Source of the DNA: Tessaracoccus bendigoensis DSM 12906
GTDB taxonomy: Bacteria > Actinomycetota > Actinomycetes > Propionibacteriales > Propionibacteriaceae
Reading direction: 5' to 3'
Length of the DNA: 64,000 nt
Assembly: GCF_900141915.1 (NCBI RefSeq)
Contig: NZ_FQZG01000009.1
Coordinates: forward strand, 1 to 64,000
The first letter of the stretch is position 1; every line of letters begins with the position of its first letter. Position numbers and translations under genes: made by a program. Of the stretch, positions 27,884 to 36,358 are shown in pieces. Under the pieces are notes generated by a model, which was given only the letters and a program-made list of their open reading frames with translations, had not been told where the DNA came from and did not search any database.

Positions 27884-28513
27884 CTAGCCACATGAGCGCG
27901 CCGGGTAGGTGATGACTTGCCCTTCGACCCGTGCGAACGGGGTGGTCTTTGCCGGCCGGGTCAGGGTTTCGGACATGATGTCGAACACGGGCACTCGTCG
28001 GGCCAGGAGGGCGTCGGTGATGAGCCGTCGGTGGCACCTCCAGGGTACGGCCTCGCTGCACATGATCGCGGGCGAGCCGTGTTCGGCGACCCGGAGAAGT
28101 TTGTGGAGCCCGGCCTGGAATCCAGGGGTTGCCATGTAGTCGGCGTAGTCACGAAAAGCTTTGACCCGCCAGCCGCCGTTGACGCTGGGCACCCCGGCCG
28201 GGGTGTGTCGGCGACCGCCGAGATCGCGGATCCACACGTAGTCGAGGTCGTCGGGGAGTGAGTTTATGATGGCGTCCTGATTCCACTGTGGATATGCGCG
28301 CGATGACGGGTACGAACGGACGTCGACCAGCGTGGAAACCTGGTTTTGTCTGAGCATCCCGATCAGCTCGTCGAAGTCCCGGGTGGAATGTCCGACCGTG
28401 AAGACGTCGTGCACGGTCGCCAGTGCGGTGTCCGATGGAATATCGGTGAGAGGGACGCTGCTTGGTCTCATAGCAGGGCTCCGGTCGCAGGGGACGGTTG
28501 AACGACCAGCCAA
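27884..28513 (-). CDS. DUF488 family protein
   Basis: This protein has up to 209 residues and the DUF488 signature: FTVGHSTRDFDELIGML near the start, VDVRSYPSSRAYPQWN, and the Cys segment IMCSEAVPWRCHRRLI followed by the C-terminal strand. The family's biochemical role is not established. The start may be the given ATG or an ATG about 14 codons later; both leave the domain complete. Confidence 0.87.
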   Translation of the reverse strand: MAGRSTVPCDRSPAMRPSSVPLTDIPSDTALATVHDVFTVGHSTRDFDELIGMLRQNQVSTLVDVRSYPSSRAYPQWNQDAIINSLPDDLDYVWIRDLGGRRHTPAGVPSVNGGWRVKAFRDYADYMATPGFQAGLHKLLRVAEHGSPAIMCSEAVPWRCHRRLITDALLARRVPVFDIMSETLTRPAKTTPFARVEGQVITYPARSCG

Positions 28514-28607
28514 CCATCGGAACGCGATGAAGACAATGGCCAGGGCGGATACCCTCGTGTCCTTGGTCGATGGACCTTGGAATCACTGGCAAGAAGGCAC
28601 TGGTCTC

Positions 28608-30617
28608 CTAGTCAAGCTCCGAGACGCCCGTGTAGAGCTGGAAGTAGGTGCCCTGCTGCGCGATCAACTCTTCGTGTGAGCCCCGTTCGATGATGCGGCC
28701 GTGGTCAAGCACCATGATGACGTCGGAGTTGCGGACGGTGGACAACCGGTGGGCGATGACGAAGACCGTGCGCCCCTTCATCAGGTTGTCCATACCCGCC
28801 TGAACCACTTCCTCGGTGTGGGTGTCGATGGAACTGGTTGCCTCGTCGAGGATCATTGCCGGCGGATCGGCCACCGCGGCCCGGGCGATCGAGATCAACT
28901 GACTCTGGCCCTGCGAAAGACCGGAGCCATCGCCTCCCAACATCGTTTGATAGCCCTTCGGAAGCATGCGGATGAACCCGTCCGCGTTGGTGAGCCGGGC
29001 GGCCGCGATGCACTCTTCGTCCGTGGCGTTCAGCTTCCCGTAGCGGATGTTGTCCATCACCGTGCCGGTGAACAGATTCACGTCCTGCAAGACGACACCA
29101 AGCGAAGATCGCAGATCCGGCTTCCTGATGTTCTTGACGGAGATGCCGTCGTAGAGGATCTGCCCCTCCTGCACGTCGTAGAAGCGATTGATGAGGTTAG
29201 TCACGGTCGTCTTGCCCGCACCGGTCGCGCCGACCAGGGCGATCTTCTGTCCGGGCTCGGCGAACCAGGTGATGTCATGCAGCACCGGCCGGTCGGGGTT
29301 GTAGCCGAAGGTCACGTCGGTGAAGCGCACGTCACCGCGTACGAGGGTCAGGCGTCCGTTGGGGGAGGTGATCGCCGATTCCCGCGCCGCTGCCGCGACC
29401 TCGGCTGCCCGGGGCGAGAGGCCTTGTGCAGCCGCGAGGGATTGCGTGCCGTCGTCGTCTTGGGCGCGCTGCCACGCCCAATGGCCGGTCTCGTGGTCGA
29501 CCGGCGTCATCGTTCGTCCGTCGTCGCCCAGTTCGACCCTGACCAGGGTCACGGTGCCGTCGTCGTCCTCCGCCGGCTCGTCAAGCAACCGGAAGATTCT
29601 GGAGGCGCCTGCAACCGCCATCAGCACCATGTTGGCCTGCTGGGAAACCTGACCGATCGGGTTGGTGAAGGAACGGCTCAAGGTCAGGAATGACACGATC
29701 GTGCCGAGGGTGAAGGTGCCTGTGCCAGACAGTGAGAGATTGGGCCAACCGGCGATTCCTGCCGCCCCACCGATGACTGCGAGCAGCACATAGAGGAGGA
29801 ACCCCATGTTGAGCACGACAGGCATCGTGATGTTGCCGTACGTGTTAGCGGCCGAGGCCGCCCCGAACAACTCCTCGTTCCGCTCGTCGAAGGCTTCTTG
29901 CGTGGCCTGCTCGTGGTTGAAGACCTTGATGACCTTCTGGCCGTTGACCGATTCCTCCACGAACGCGTTCACCGTACCCAGCGAGGCCTGCTGTCCCATG
30001 AAGAACCGGCCGGAGCGCGTAAGGATGCCGCGCACGACCATCAACAGCATCACCGTGAAGAGGACCACGAACCCGGTCAGCGGCACGGACAACCACAGCA
30101 TCGACAGGAACGCCGCGAAACAGGTGATGATCGAGGAGAACATCTGTGGGAACGACTGGGTGATCGCCTGACGCAGCGTGTCGGTGTCGTTGGTGTAGTG
30201 GCTCATGACATCGCCATGTTCATGAGAGTCGAAGTAGCGGATCGGCAACGACTGCTGGTGGGCGAACATGTCGTCGCGGATCTTCTTCAGGACGCCCTGC
30301 GCGACTCCGACGAGCAGGAAATTGAACAGCCATGTCGCAAGGACGCCCGCCCCGTATAGGCAGCCCATCAGCATCAGGGCCTGCACCAACGGTGCCCAGG
30401 CAGGGTCGGGGGTGCCGATCAGGGGCAGGATGTAGGTGTCGATCAGAGTCTGGAGAAACAGTGCCGAGCCGGCCTGGGCGGCAGCGGAGATCAGGATGCA
30501 TACCACCACCAGGCAGACCTGGGACGGATACTGGAACACGTATCCGAAGATCCGTTTGACGGTGCCGGGGTCAGCCCTGCGGCCAGCAGGTTTTCTCGTA
30601 GCAGTTGGGGTGCTCAC
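28608..30617 (-). CDS. ABC exporter, consensus ATPase subunit
   Basis: This 669-residue fused permease-ATPase has six membrane helices (to about residue 330), a linker of about 90 residues, and an ATPase with Walker A GATGAGKTT, Walker B MILDEATSSID (catalytic Glu present) and switch His IAHRLSTV. Its signature motif is LSQGQ instead of LSGGQ. It overlaps the preceding exporter gene by 4 bp. Together they form a heterodimeric multidrug- or lipid-type exporter of the BmrCD/TM287-288 class, in which this subunit supplies the active Walker site and the weakened signature. Confidence 0.93.
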   Translation of the reverse strand: MSTPTATRKPAGRRADPGTVKRIFGYVFQYPSQVCLVVVCILISAAAQAGSALFLQTLIDTYILPLIGTPDPAWAPLVQALMLMGCLYGAGVLATWLFNFLLVGVAQGVLKKIRDDMFAHQQSLPIRYFDSHEHGDVMSHYTNDTDTLRQAITQSFPQMFSSIITCFAAFLSMLWLSVPLTGFVVLFTVMLLMVVRGILTRSGRFFMGQQASLGTVNAFVEESVNGQKVIKVFNHEQATQEAFDERNEELFGAASAANTYGNITMPVVLNMGFLLYVLLAVIGGAAGIAGWPNLSLSGTGTFTLGTIVSFLTLSRSFTNPIGQVSQQANMVLMAVAGASRIFRLLDEPAEDDDGTVTLVRVELGDDGRTMTPVDHETGHWAWQRAQDDDGTQSLAAAQGLSPRAAEVAAAARESAITSPNGRLTLVRGDVRFTDVTFGYNPDRPVLHDITWFAEPGQKIALVGATGAGKTTVTNLINRFYDVQEGQILYDGISVKNIRKPDLRSSLGVVLQDVNLFTGTVMDNIRYGKLNATDEECIAAARLTNADGFIRMLPKGYQTMLGGDGSGLSQGQSQLISIARAAVADPPAMILDEATSSIDTHTEEVVQAGMDNLMKGRTVFVIAHRLSTVRNSDVIMVLDHGRIIERGSHEELIAQQGTYFQLYTGVSELD

Positions 30618-32473
30618 TTGGCCGCTCCTTCCAGTTCCTCTGGCCTCGCCTGGTTGCGGGTCTGCGATTCGTAGATTGCGCGGTACTCCTCGCAGGTGTC
30701 CAGTAGTTGGTCGTGTGTTCCCTGATCGAGGATGTGGCCACCGTCCATCACGACGATCAGGTCGGATTCCTGGACCGATGCGATGCGCTGCGCGATGATT
30801 ATCTTCGTTGTATCAGGGATCTCAGTGCGGAGAGCACCACGTATCAGTTGGTCGGTCAATGTGTCGACTGCGCTGGTCGAATCATCGAGGATCAGGATCT
30901 TGGGTCTCTTGAGCAATGCCCTCGCGATGCACAATCGCTGCCGTTGGCCGCCGGATACGTTGGTTCCGCCCTGCTCGATGCGGGTGTCGTACTTGTCCGG
31001 GAACTCCTGAATGAAACCGTCGGCCTGGGCGAGTTTGCTTGCGCGGATCAGGTCCTCATCGCTGGCGTCCGGGTTTCCCCACCGCAGGTTCTCGGCGATC
31101 GTACCCGAGAACAGCACGTTCTTCTGCAACACCATGGCGACCTCCTCGCGCAACGAAACAAGGTCGTAGTGGCGGGTGTCGTGGCCGCCGACCATGAGTG
31201 AGCCTGAGGTCACGTCATAGAGGCGTGGAATCAGCTGGACGAGGCTCGACTTGGCCGAACCGGTGGCGCCCACGATGCCGACGGTCGCGCCGGAGTCGAT
31301 CTTGAGGTTGATGTCTTCGAGTACCGGCTTCTCCGCGTTGTCTGAGTACCTGAATCCGACATGGTCGAAGTGGATTGACCCATTGGGGACCTGCATCACG
31401 GGGTCGGAGGGGGCGGTAACGGTGGTCTGCTCGACCAGCACCTCGCAGATGCGCTCTGCGGAAGCCGTGGAGATGATCACCATGACGAAGATCATCGACA
31501 GCATCATCAAGCTCATCAGGATCTGCATGGCGTAGGTGACAAGCGCGGTCAGGTCGCCGGTGGTCAGGCCGAGGGCAGCGTCATTGCCGGAGGCGACGAT
31601 CTGGGTGGCACCGAGCCAGGCGATCACGATCATCGAGGCGTACATGCTCACCTGCATCAGTGGCATGTTGACGCTCAACACCCGCTCTGCTTTGAGGAAG
31701 TCCCGATAGATCTTCATGGAGATCGCCTTGAACTTCGACACTTCGTGGCCTTCGCGGGTGAAGGACTTGACGACGCGCATGCCCCTGAGGTTTTCGTCTA
31801 CCACGGTGTTGAGTTCGTCGTAGGTGCGGAAAACGCGTTCGAACACCGGATGCACGATCAGAGCGACACCGATCAGGCCAAGGCCGAGGACTGGGATGGC
31901 GATGAGGAAAACCACCGAGATCGGCGGATTGATGCGGAACGCGAAAATCCAGGCGACGACGACCATGATCGGCGCGCGCACGCCAACGCGCACCAGCATC
32001 ATGAACGCGTTCTGCAGGTTGGTGACGTCGGTGGTGAGCCTCGTCACGATCGATCCGGTGGTGAAGCGATCGATGTTGGTGAAGCTGAAACCTTGCACCT
32101 TTTCGAACAGGTCGTGGCGGAGGTTCTTCGCGAAACCGGCGGCGGCGATGGCTGCGAATCTGCCTGACAGGGTGCCGAACCCAAGGGACAGCAGCGCGCA
32201 CAGGAGCAGGATCAAGCCGAATTTGACGATCGCCGGCATCGAGCCGCCAGTGATGCCTTGGTCGATGAGCTGGGCCATCAAGGTCGGGATGAGGATCTCC
32301 AGAATGGACTCAAGCGCGACAAACAGGGGAGCCAGATACATCTGCTTCTTGTATTGGCGCAACGAGCCGGACAACGTGCGGAGAATGTGTTTCGGACGAG
32401 CCGACTGTTCTTCCCCCTGGCGGCCACCTGGACTGGACTCTGATGCGCTCGACCTCGGGCGACCTTGTGCCAT
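30614..32473 (-). CDS. ABC exporter, degenerate ATPase subunit
   Basis: This 619-residue half-exporter has six membrane helices, then an ATPase with Walker A GATGSAKSS, intact signature VSGGQRQR, and Walker B ILILDDSTSAVD. The catalytic Glu is replaced by Asp. The switch His is replaced by Gln (IIIAQRIASVQ). These substitutions mark the degenerate nucleotide site of heterodimeric exporters, paired with LSQGQ of the partner encoded 4 bp downstream. The first gene of a two-gene operon; substrate unknown. Confidence 0.93.
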   Translation of the reverse strand: MAQGRPRSSASESSPGGRQGEEQSARPKHILRTLSGSLRQYKKQMYLAPLFVALESILEILIPTLMAQLIDQGITGGSMPAIVKFGLILLLCALLSLGFGTLSGRFAAIAAAGFAKNLRHDLFEKVQGFSFTNIDRFTTGSIVTRLTTDVTNLQNAFMMLVRVGVRAPIMVVVAWIFAFRINPPISVVFLIAIPVLGLGLIGVALIVHPVFERVFRTYDELNTVVDENLRGMRVVKSFTREGHEVSKFKAISMKIYRDFLKAERVLSVNMPLMQVSMYASMIVIAWLGATQIVASGNDAALGLTTGDLTALVTYAMQILMSLMMLSMIFVMVIISTASAERICEVLVEQTTVTAPSDPVMQVPNGSIHFDHVGFRYSDNAEKPVLEDINLKIDSGATVGIVGATGSAKSSLVQLIPRLYDVTSGSLMVGGHDTRHYDLVSLREEVAMVLQKNVLFSGTIAENLRWGNPDASDEDLIRASKLAQADGFIQEFPDKYDTRIEQGGTNVSGGQRQRLCIARALLKRPKILILDDSTSAVDTLTDQLIRGALRTEIPDTTKIIIAQRIASVQESDLIVVMDGGHILDQGTHDQLLDTCEEYRAIYESQTRNQARPEELEGAAK

Positions 32474-32868
32474 TGCGTGTTACTTCCTTCTCTCGGCATC
32501 GTGGAGACGGAGGATGTCCATGGTGCCGCCAACCTTTGGACGGTTGACCAACATCATGGCTCGATCCAGTTGCTCCGCGCACACGCCTGCTGGGCGTTGT
32601 TGAATGCGGGCGATGCGATACAAGAAGTCATGAGACCGGAACTCCTCGACTTCCTGCGAAATGGCCGAGCATGCGACCAGGTCGCCTCGGTGAGCCAAAC
32701 AGCATACACCCGGTCTCAGGGCCGCAGCAGCGACTCGAAAGCGGCGGGTCGAGGTCGAACACCATGGTTCCCGCCCCCAGCTGGTGCAGCCACGCCGTCC
32801 CACACCTTGGCCTTGCTGGTCTTTTGGGCTTGAATGGCACAGTCGGACGATTCGCCAAGGAGCGGCAG

Positions 32869-34047
32869 ATGTCAACAGGTGCAACCAACGCAGCATTCGA
32901 TGAGGTAGTGCGCCTGCTGCGCTTCGACACGACGAGCCGCGACAGCAACCTCGCGATAGTTGAGTACGTCACCGAGAAGCTGCGCGGGGTCGGCGTCGAG
33001 CCGACGCTCGTGCCCAACGAGGACGGCACAAAGGCGAACCTCTTCGCGACGATTCCAGCGGCGGACGGCACCACCAGCGGGGGCATCGTGTTGTCCGGGC
33101 ACACCGACGTCGTGCCTGTCGATGGGCAGGTTTGGGCGAGTGACCCCTTCGACCCGGTCGTTCGTGACGGCCTGCTCTATGGTCGGGGTAGCTGCGACAT
33201 GAAGGCCTTCATCGGCGTCATCCTCGCGAAGCTGCCGCAGCTCGTCGAAGCACGTCTGGCAGAGCCGATTCACCTGGCGTTCTCCTACGACGAAGAGGTC
33301 GGCTGCCTCGGCGCAGTGAGCCTGATCGAGGCGATGCAGGTGGCGGGTCTCACCCCCCGAGGCTGCATTGTCGGCGAACCCACCAGTATGCGCGTCGTGC
33401 TCGGGCACAAGTCGATCAATGTGTTCCGCATCGATTTCCGGGGCGTTGCCGCGCACTCGTCGCTCACCCCCGAGGGCGTGAACGCGATCGTCCATGCCTC
33501 CGAGTTCGCAGTCTTCGCTCAGCGCATCGCTGACGAGTTCCGCGATAACGGCCCCTTCGACGAGCACTACGTGGTGCCCTTCACGACCCTCTCGGTGAAC
33601 CAGATCAACGGCGGCATCGCCGTCAACACCGTGCCCGCCGAATGCTCGCTGGTTTTCGAGTTCCGATCGGTTGCCGCGGTGGATCAGGCGCAGCTCACGC
33701 AACGCTTCCGCACCGAGGTGCAGCGCATCGATGCCGTCATGTCGGCGCAGAACCCCGAGGCAGGCGCGAAGCTCACCGTCGTCGCCGCAGCCCCGGGCGT
33801 CGACACCCCCGACGACGCCGACATTGTGAGCTTCGCCGCAGCCTGCGGTGCGATCCCCAGCCCGGACAAGGCCACCTTCGGTACCGAAGCCGGCCTCTTC
33901 GCCCAGGCGGGTATTCCCACGGTGGTCTGCGGTCCCGGCGACATCGCCCAGGCCCACGCGCCCAACGAGTTCATCGCGCTCGAGCAGATCGAGCAGTGCG
34001 AACGTTTCCTCGAGGGCGTCATCGACTCCCTCAGTACCTCTGACTAG
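32869..34047 (+). CDS. argE: Acetylornithine deacetylase-like M20 hydrolase
   Basis: This 392-residue enzyme of the M20 metallopeptidase family has its zinc ligands in LSGHTDVVPVDG, YGRGSCDMK, YDEEVGCLGA and IVGEPTSM, with a dimerisation domain in the middle and a C-terminal His in AQAHAPNEFI. It best fits ArgE, which deacetylates N-acetylornithine in arginine synthesis. It stands alone with no other arg gene near, so another acyl-amino acid may be the substrate. The ATG at 32869 has AAGGAG at 32858-32863, and the long upstream extension is not family sequence. Confidence 0.88.
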   Translation: MSTGATNAAFDEVVRLLRFDTTSRDSNLAIVEYVTEKLRGVGVEPTLVPNEDGTKANLFATIPAADGTTSGGIVLSGHTDVVPVDGQVWASDPFDPVVRDGLLYGRGSCDMKAFIGVILAKLPQLVEARLAEPIHLAFSYDEEVGCLGAVSLIEAMQVAGLTPRGCIVGEPTSMRVVLGHKSINVFRIDFRGVAAHSSLTPEGVNAIVHASEFAVFAQRIADEFRDNGPFDEHYVVPFTTLSVNQINGGIAVNTVPAECSLVFEFRSVAAVDQAQLTQRFRTEVQRIDAVMSAQNPEAGAKLTVVAAAPGVDTPDDADIVSFAAACGAIPSPDKATFGTEAGLFAQAGIPTVVCGPGDIAQAHAPNEFIALEQIEQCERFLEGVIDSLSTSD

Positions 34048-34356
34048 AGCTGCACGCGCAGCACAGCCACCTCGAGTTGTCCATGGGGGCGTGATCGAAC
34101 GATGAGCGGGCGGGCCGGGGGCTCAGAACTCCTGACACGCGTAGTCGGCCGCTTTCCCATCGAGGCTCCCACAAGGCACTTTGACCTTGGTCGTCATGCC
34201 CGTCCAGGAGAAGCGTGAGGAAGTTTGTGGATGATCGATTCGGGTCGCGTTGACGGCCGAGTGGCTCCCCAGGGCGCTCGCGATGGCTCACGGAGGCCGG
34301 ATTCGATTCCCGCTCAGGTCATTGGTCGAAGATCTCACCCTGTCAGGAGGTCTTGA

Positions 34357-34670
34357 GTCCAGCGCCGCCACGACACCAGCCTTCTGGCGCCGATACCAGC
34401 CTTCTGACGTCGACACCAGCGGAAAGGCTCGACACCAGCGATCCGGCGCCGATACCTGCGGAAAGGCTGGTCACCAGCGGTATACGGCTGGTGTCCAGCG
34501 ATACTGCTGGTATCGGCCACAAACCGCTGGTGTCCACGACAATCACCACCACCTGGCAGCTCGATGGACGATCGTGGCAGGCCTTACAGTCCCAGTCCGG
34601 CGCCGCCGCGACACCAGTGGAGAGACCCGTCACCAGCGATCCGCCGCCGATACCTGCGGAAGGGCCGGGC
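34357..34670. repeat. ~20-bp-period repeat array (ACCAGC units)
   Basis: From 34371 to about 34540, nine consecutive units of 19-20 bp share the core GAYACCAGC or, from 34490 on, its complement GCTGGTRTC. The first six run forward and the last three are inverted. A second shorter block lies at 34609-34667. Two longer modules recur: 34357-34381 resembles 34593-34619, and 34434-34472 resembles 34631-34669. The flanking sequence from 34048 holds no gene. It sits between two converging genes. Similar intergenic mosaics occur in other actinobacteria, but I know no function for this one. Confidence 0.7.
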
Positions 34671-35962
34671 TACGACATCGTGACCGACCCGGAGGTCTGG
34701 CCGTCGATCGTGGCTCCATCGGTGAGGCTGACGGTGATGGTGGAGCTGTCGCCTGCGTCCACGTCGCCGGTCAGTTGCGATCCGCTGACTGTCAGGGTGA
34801 CGTCGGCGCCGTTCGAGCCGGAGTTCCCCCAGCGGTCCTCGGCCGCTGAGGCGAGGACGGTCGCGTCCGAGTCGACTGTGATGTTGGTCAGCGCCAGTTT
34901 CGCGGTCGTGTTGGTGAAGTAGAGGACGGGACCGTCACCGGTGTAGGTGATCGCCGTGTCCTCGATGGCGACCGTCCCGACGGAGCCAGCGGAGTCCTGG
35001 TCAGCCGCGTCGCCGGACATCGACTGGTAGATCATCACTGCGTCGCTGCCGGCACTGGTGACCTCCGAGTTGGTGAGCGTCACGGAGTTCTTGCCCTCCA
35101 CCACGATTGCCTGCGAACTGGATGAGGTGCCGGTCATGCCGTCCACGCTGATGTCGCCGGTCGAGTAGATGAGAGGGCTGCCGTCACCTTCGGTCGAGAA
35201 GGAGTTGGTGCCGGTCACCGTGACTGTGCCGCCGCCACGATCGGTAGCCACGTCAGCGCAATGCGCGCCCTGCGTCGCGATCGCCATGTCGGATGCCTCG
35301 ATCGTGCCGCCGTAAGTCGCGTGCAGCCCGCGGGCGGAGTTGCCGGACGTGCGGATCGTGGTGTCAGAGACCGTCGCGCTGCCCTCGTCGACCGCGACCA
35401 CGGCGTTTGACCCCGACGAGGTCGTCGTGATGGTGGTCCCGCCGACGCTGACGGTGCTGCCATTGCCGACCACCACGATCGCCGAGTTCATGCCGTAGAA
35501 GTTGTAGTCGTCGGAGACGTCGGAGGCGCGCTGGGAGTCGCTGCTGGTCGCATCGCCGGACTTGTCGACAGTGGCGTCGCTCACGGTCAGCGATCCTCCG
35601 TTGACCACCAGGAAGACGACCTCGTCCGCGCTGGTCGACGCGTATGTGCCACCCGAGATGGTCGCGTCGATGCCATCGACCAGGTAGGCGGCGGTGTAGG
35701 TGATCTGTTTGTCGCCCACGGTCACGGTGACCGAGCCGCTCGAGAGTTCGGTGTTGGCCGTGGCTGCGGCCGATGCCGAATCTGAGCCCGATGTCGCGGT
35801 GGCCGATGCTGCTGGGTTCGAGACCGAGGTGGAGGCCTCCTGCGTGCTGCCCGCGCAGCCCACCATCGAGATCAACATGACTCCCGCTGTCGACGCGCCG
35901 AGGATGCGGCGGCGCATCCCACGATCGAACCGGCCTCGCGGTCCTGCGTTTTCCCTGCTCAT
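34670..35962 (-). CDS. Secreted beta-helix lipoprotein
   Basis: This 430-residue protein has a lipobox near Cys37 (ISMVGCAGS) and a Ser/Ala/Thr-rich spacer. Its Thr/Ser/Asp-rich repeats are of the kind SLTVSDATVDKSG, which form a right-handed parallel beta-helix on the cell surface. It contains only one Cys after the lipobox region. The ATG at 35962 has AAGGAGGAG upstream. Its style matches the Cythe_2159-type protein encoded upstream, and it probably acts with it as a surface polysaccharide-binding or adhesin-like protein. No catalytic residues are recognisable. Confidence 0.75.
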   Translation of the reverse strand: MSRENAGPRGRFDRGMRRRILGASTAGVMLISMVGCAGSTQEASTSVSNPAASATATSGSDSASAAATANTELSSGSVTVTVGDKQITYTAAYLVDGIDATISGGTYASTSADEVVFLVVNGGSLTVSDATVDKSGDATSSDSQRASDVSDDYNFYGMNSAIVVVGNGSTVSVGGTTITTTSSGSNAVVAVDEGSATVSDTTIRTSGNSARGLHATYGGTIEASDMAIATQGAHCADVATDRGGGTVTVTGTNSFSTEGDGSPLIYSTGDISVDGMTGTSSSSQAIVVEGKNSVTLTNSEVTSAGSDAVMIYQSMSGDAADQDSAGSVGTVAIEDTAITYTGDGPVLYFTNTTAKLALTNITVDSDATVLASAAEDRWGNSGSNGADVTLTVSGSQLTGDVDAGDSSTITVSLTDGATIDGQTSGSVTMS

Positions 35963-36358
35963 AGCTCCTCCTTCGTACATACGTCGAGGCTAGGAAGCGT
36001 CTCTGGGAGGTGGCTTGGCGGTTGCTTAGAGAAGCCTGTGCACGTAGCCAGCCGCGAGGTCCTGTGCTGGCAGACGCGGCCCCGCGTCATCGGCCCCACA
36101 TGCGAAATGAGATGACATTGAAGCCGCGTCACCCAGGTTGATGTCAACGAGCAGAACGTCTCGGCCGCGGGCTTCTAAACTCACCGCGGATTCGAGGTCA
36201 TCGGCCGCAGCGAGACCGACGAGGCCGGACGACCCTGCCCGTCGCTCCACTTGAGGCTCAGTACTCCGTCCTGACCCATCTGTTTACCAAAGGGCTCAGG
36301 CGGAGGCGTCAGAAGGCGTCCCACGGCTGGTCCGAGGGACGCCTCCTGTGTCGCATGC
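35963..36358. other. Intergenic region in the VTC cluster
   Basis: These 396 bases separate two cluster genes. They hold the terminator described separately and a short leftward frame (36026-36250) with a receiver-like segment (DVLLVDINLGD) but no complete domain. I cannot support a gene here. The promoter of the beta-helix gene must lie in this stretch. Confidence 0.5.
36314..36344 (-). terminator. Hairpin after Cthe_2159-like gene
   Basis: A 9-bp inverted repeat (AGGCGTCCC at 36314-36322 with its complement at 36336-36344) with a 13-nt loop lies 15 bases after the leftward stop. It separates the beta-helix gene from the upstream operon. Confidence 0.55.

Noticed and set aside
34285-34315. 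tRNA-like T-arm (GGATTCGATTCCCG)
   Set aside because: The flanking bases do not pair as a T stem and no acceptor, D or anticodon arms can be formed around it.
34371-34545. CRISPR array
   Set aside because: Units are contiguous and about 20 bp with no unique spacers, and orientation changes within the array; no cas gene is near.
34250-34849. Open frames across the repeat array
   Set aside because: They read through inverted units in both directions, have no ribosome site and change composition with the repeat; they are by-products of the array.
36026-36250. Response-regulator-like short frame
   Set aside because: Only one strand-like motif resembles a receiver; no phosphoacceptor context, no full domain and no start signal.
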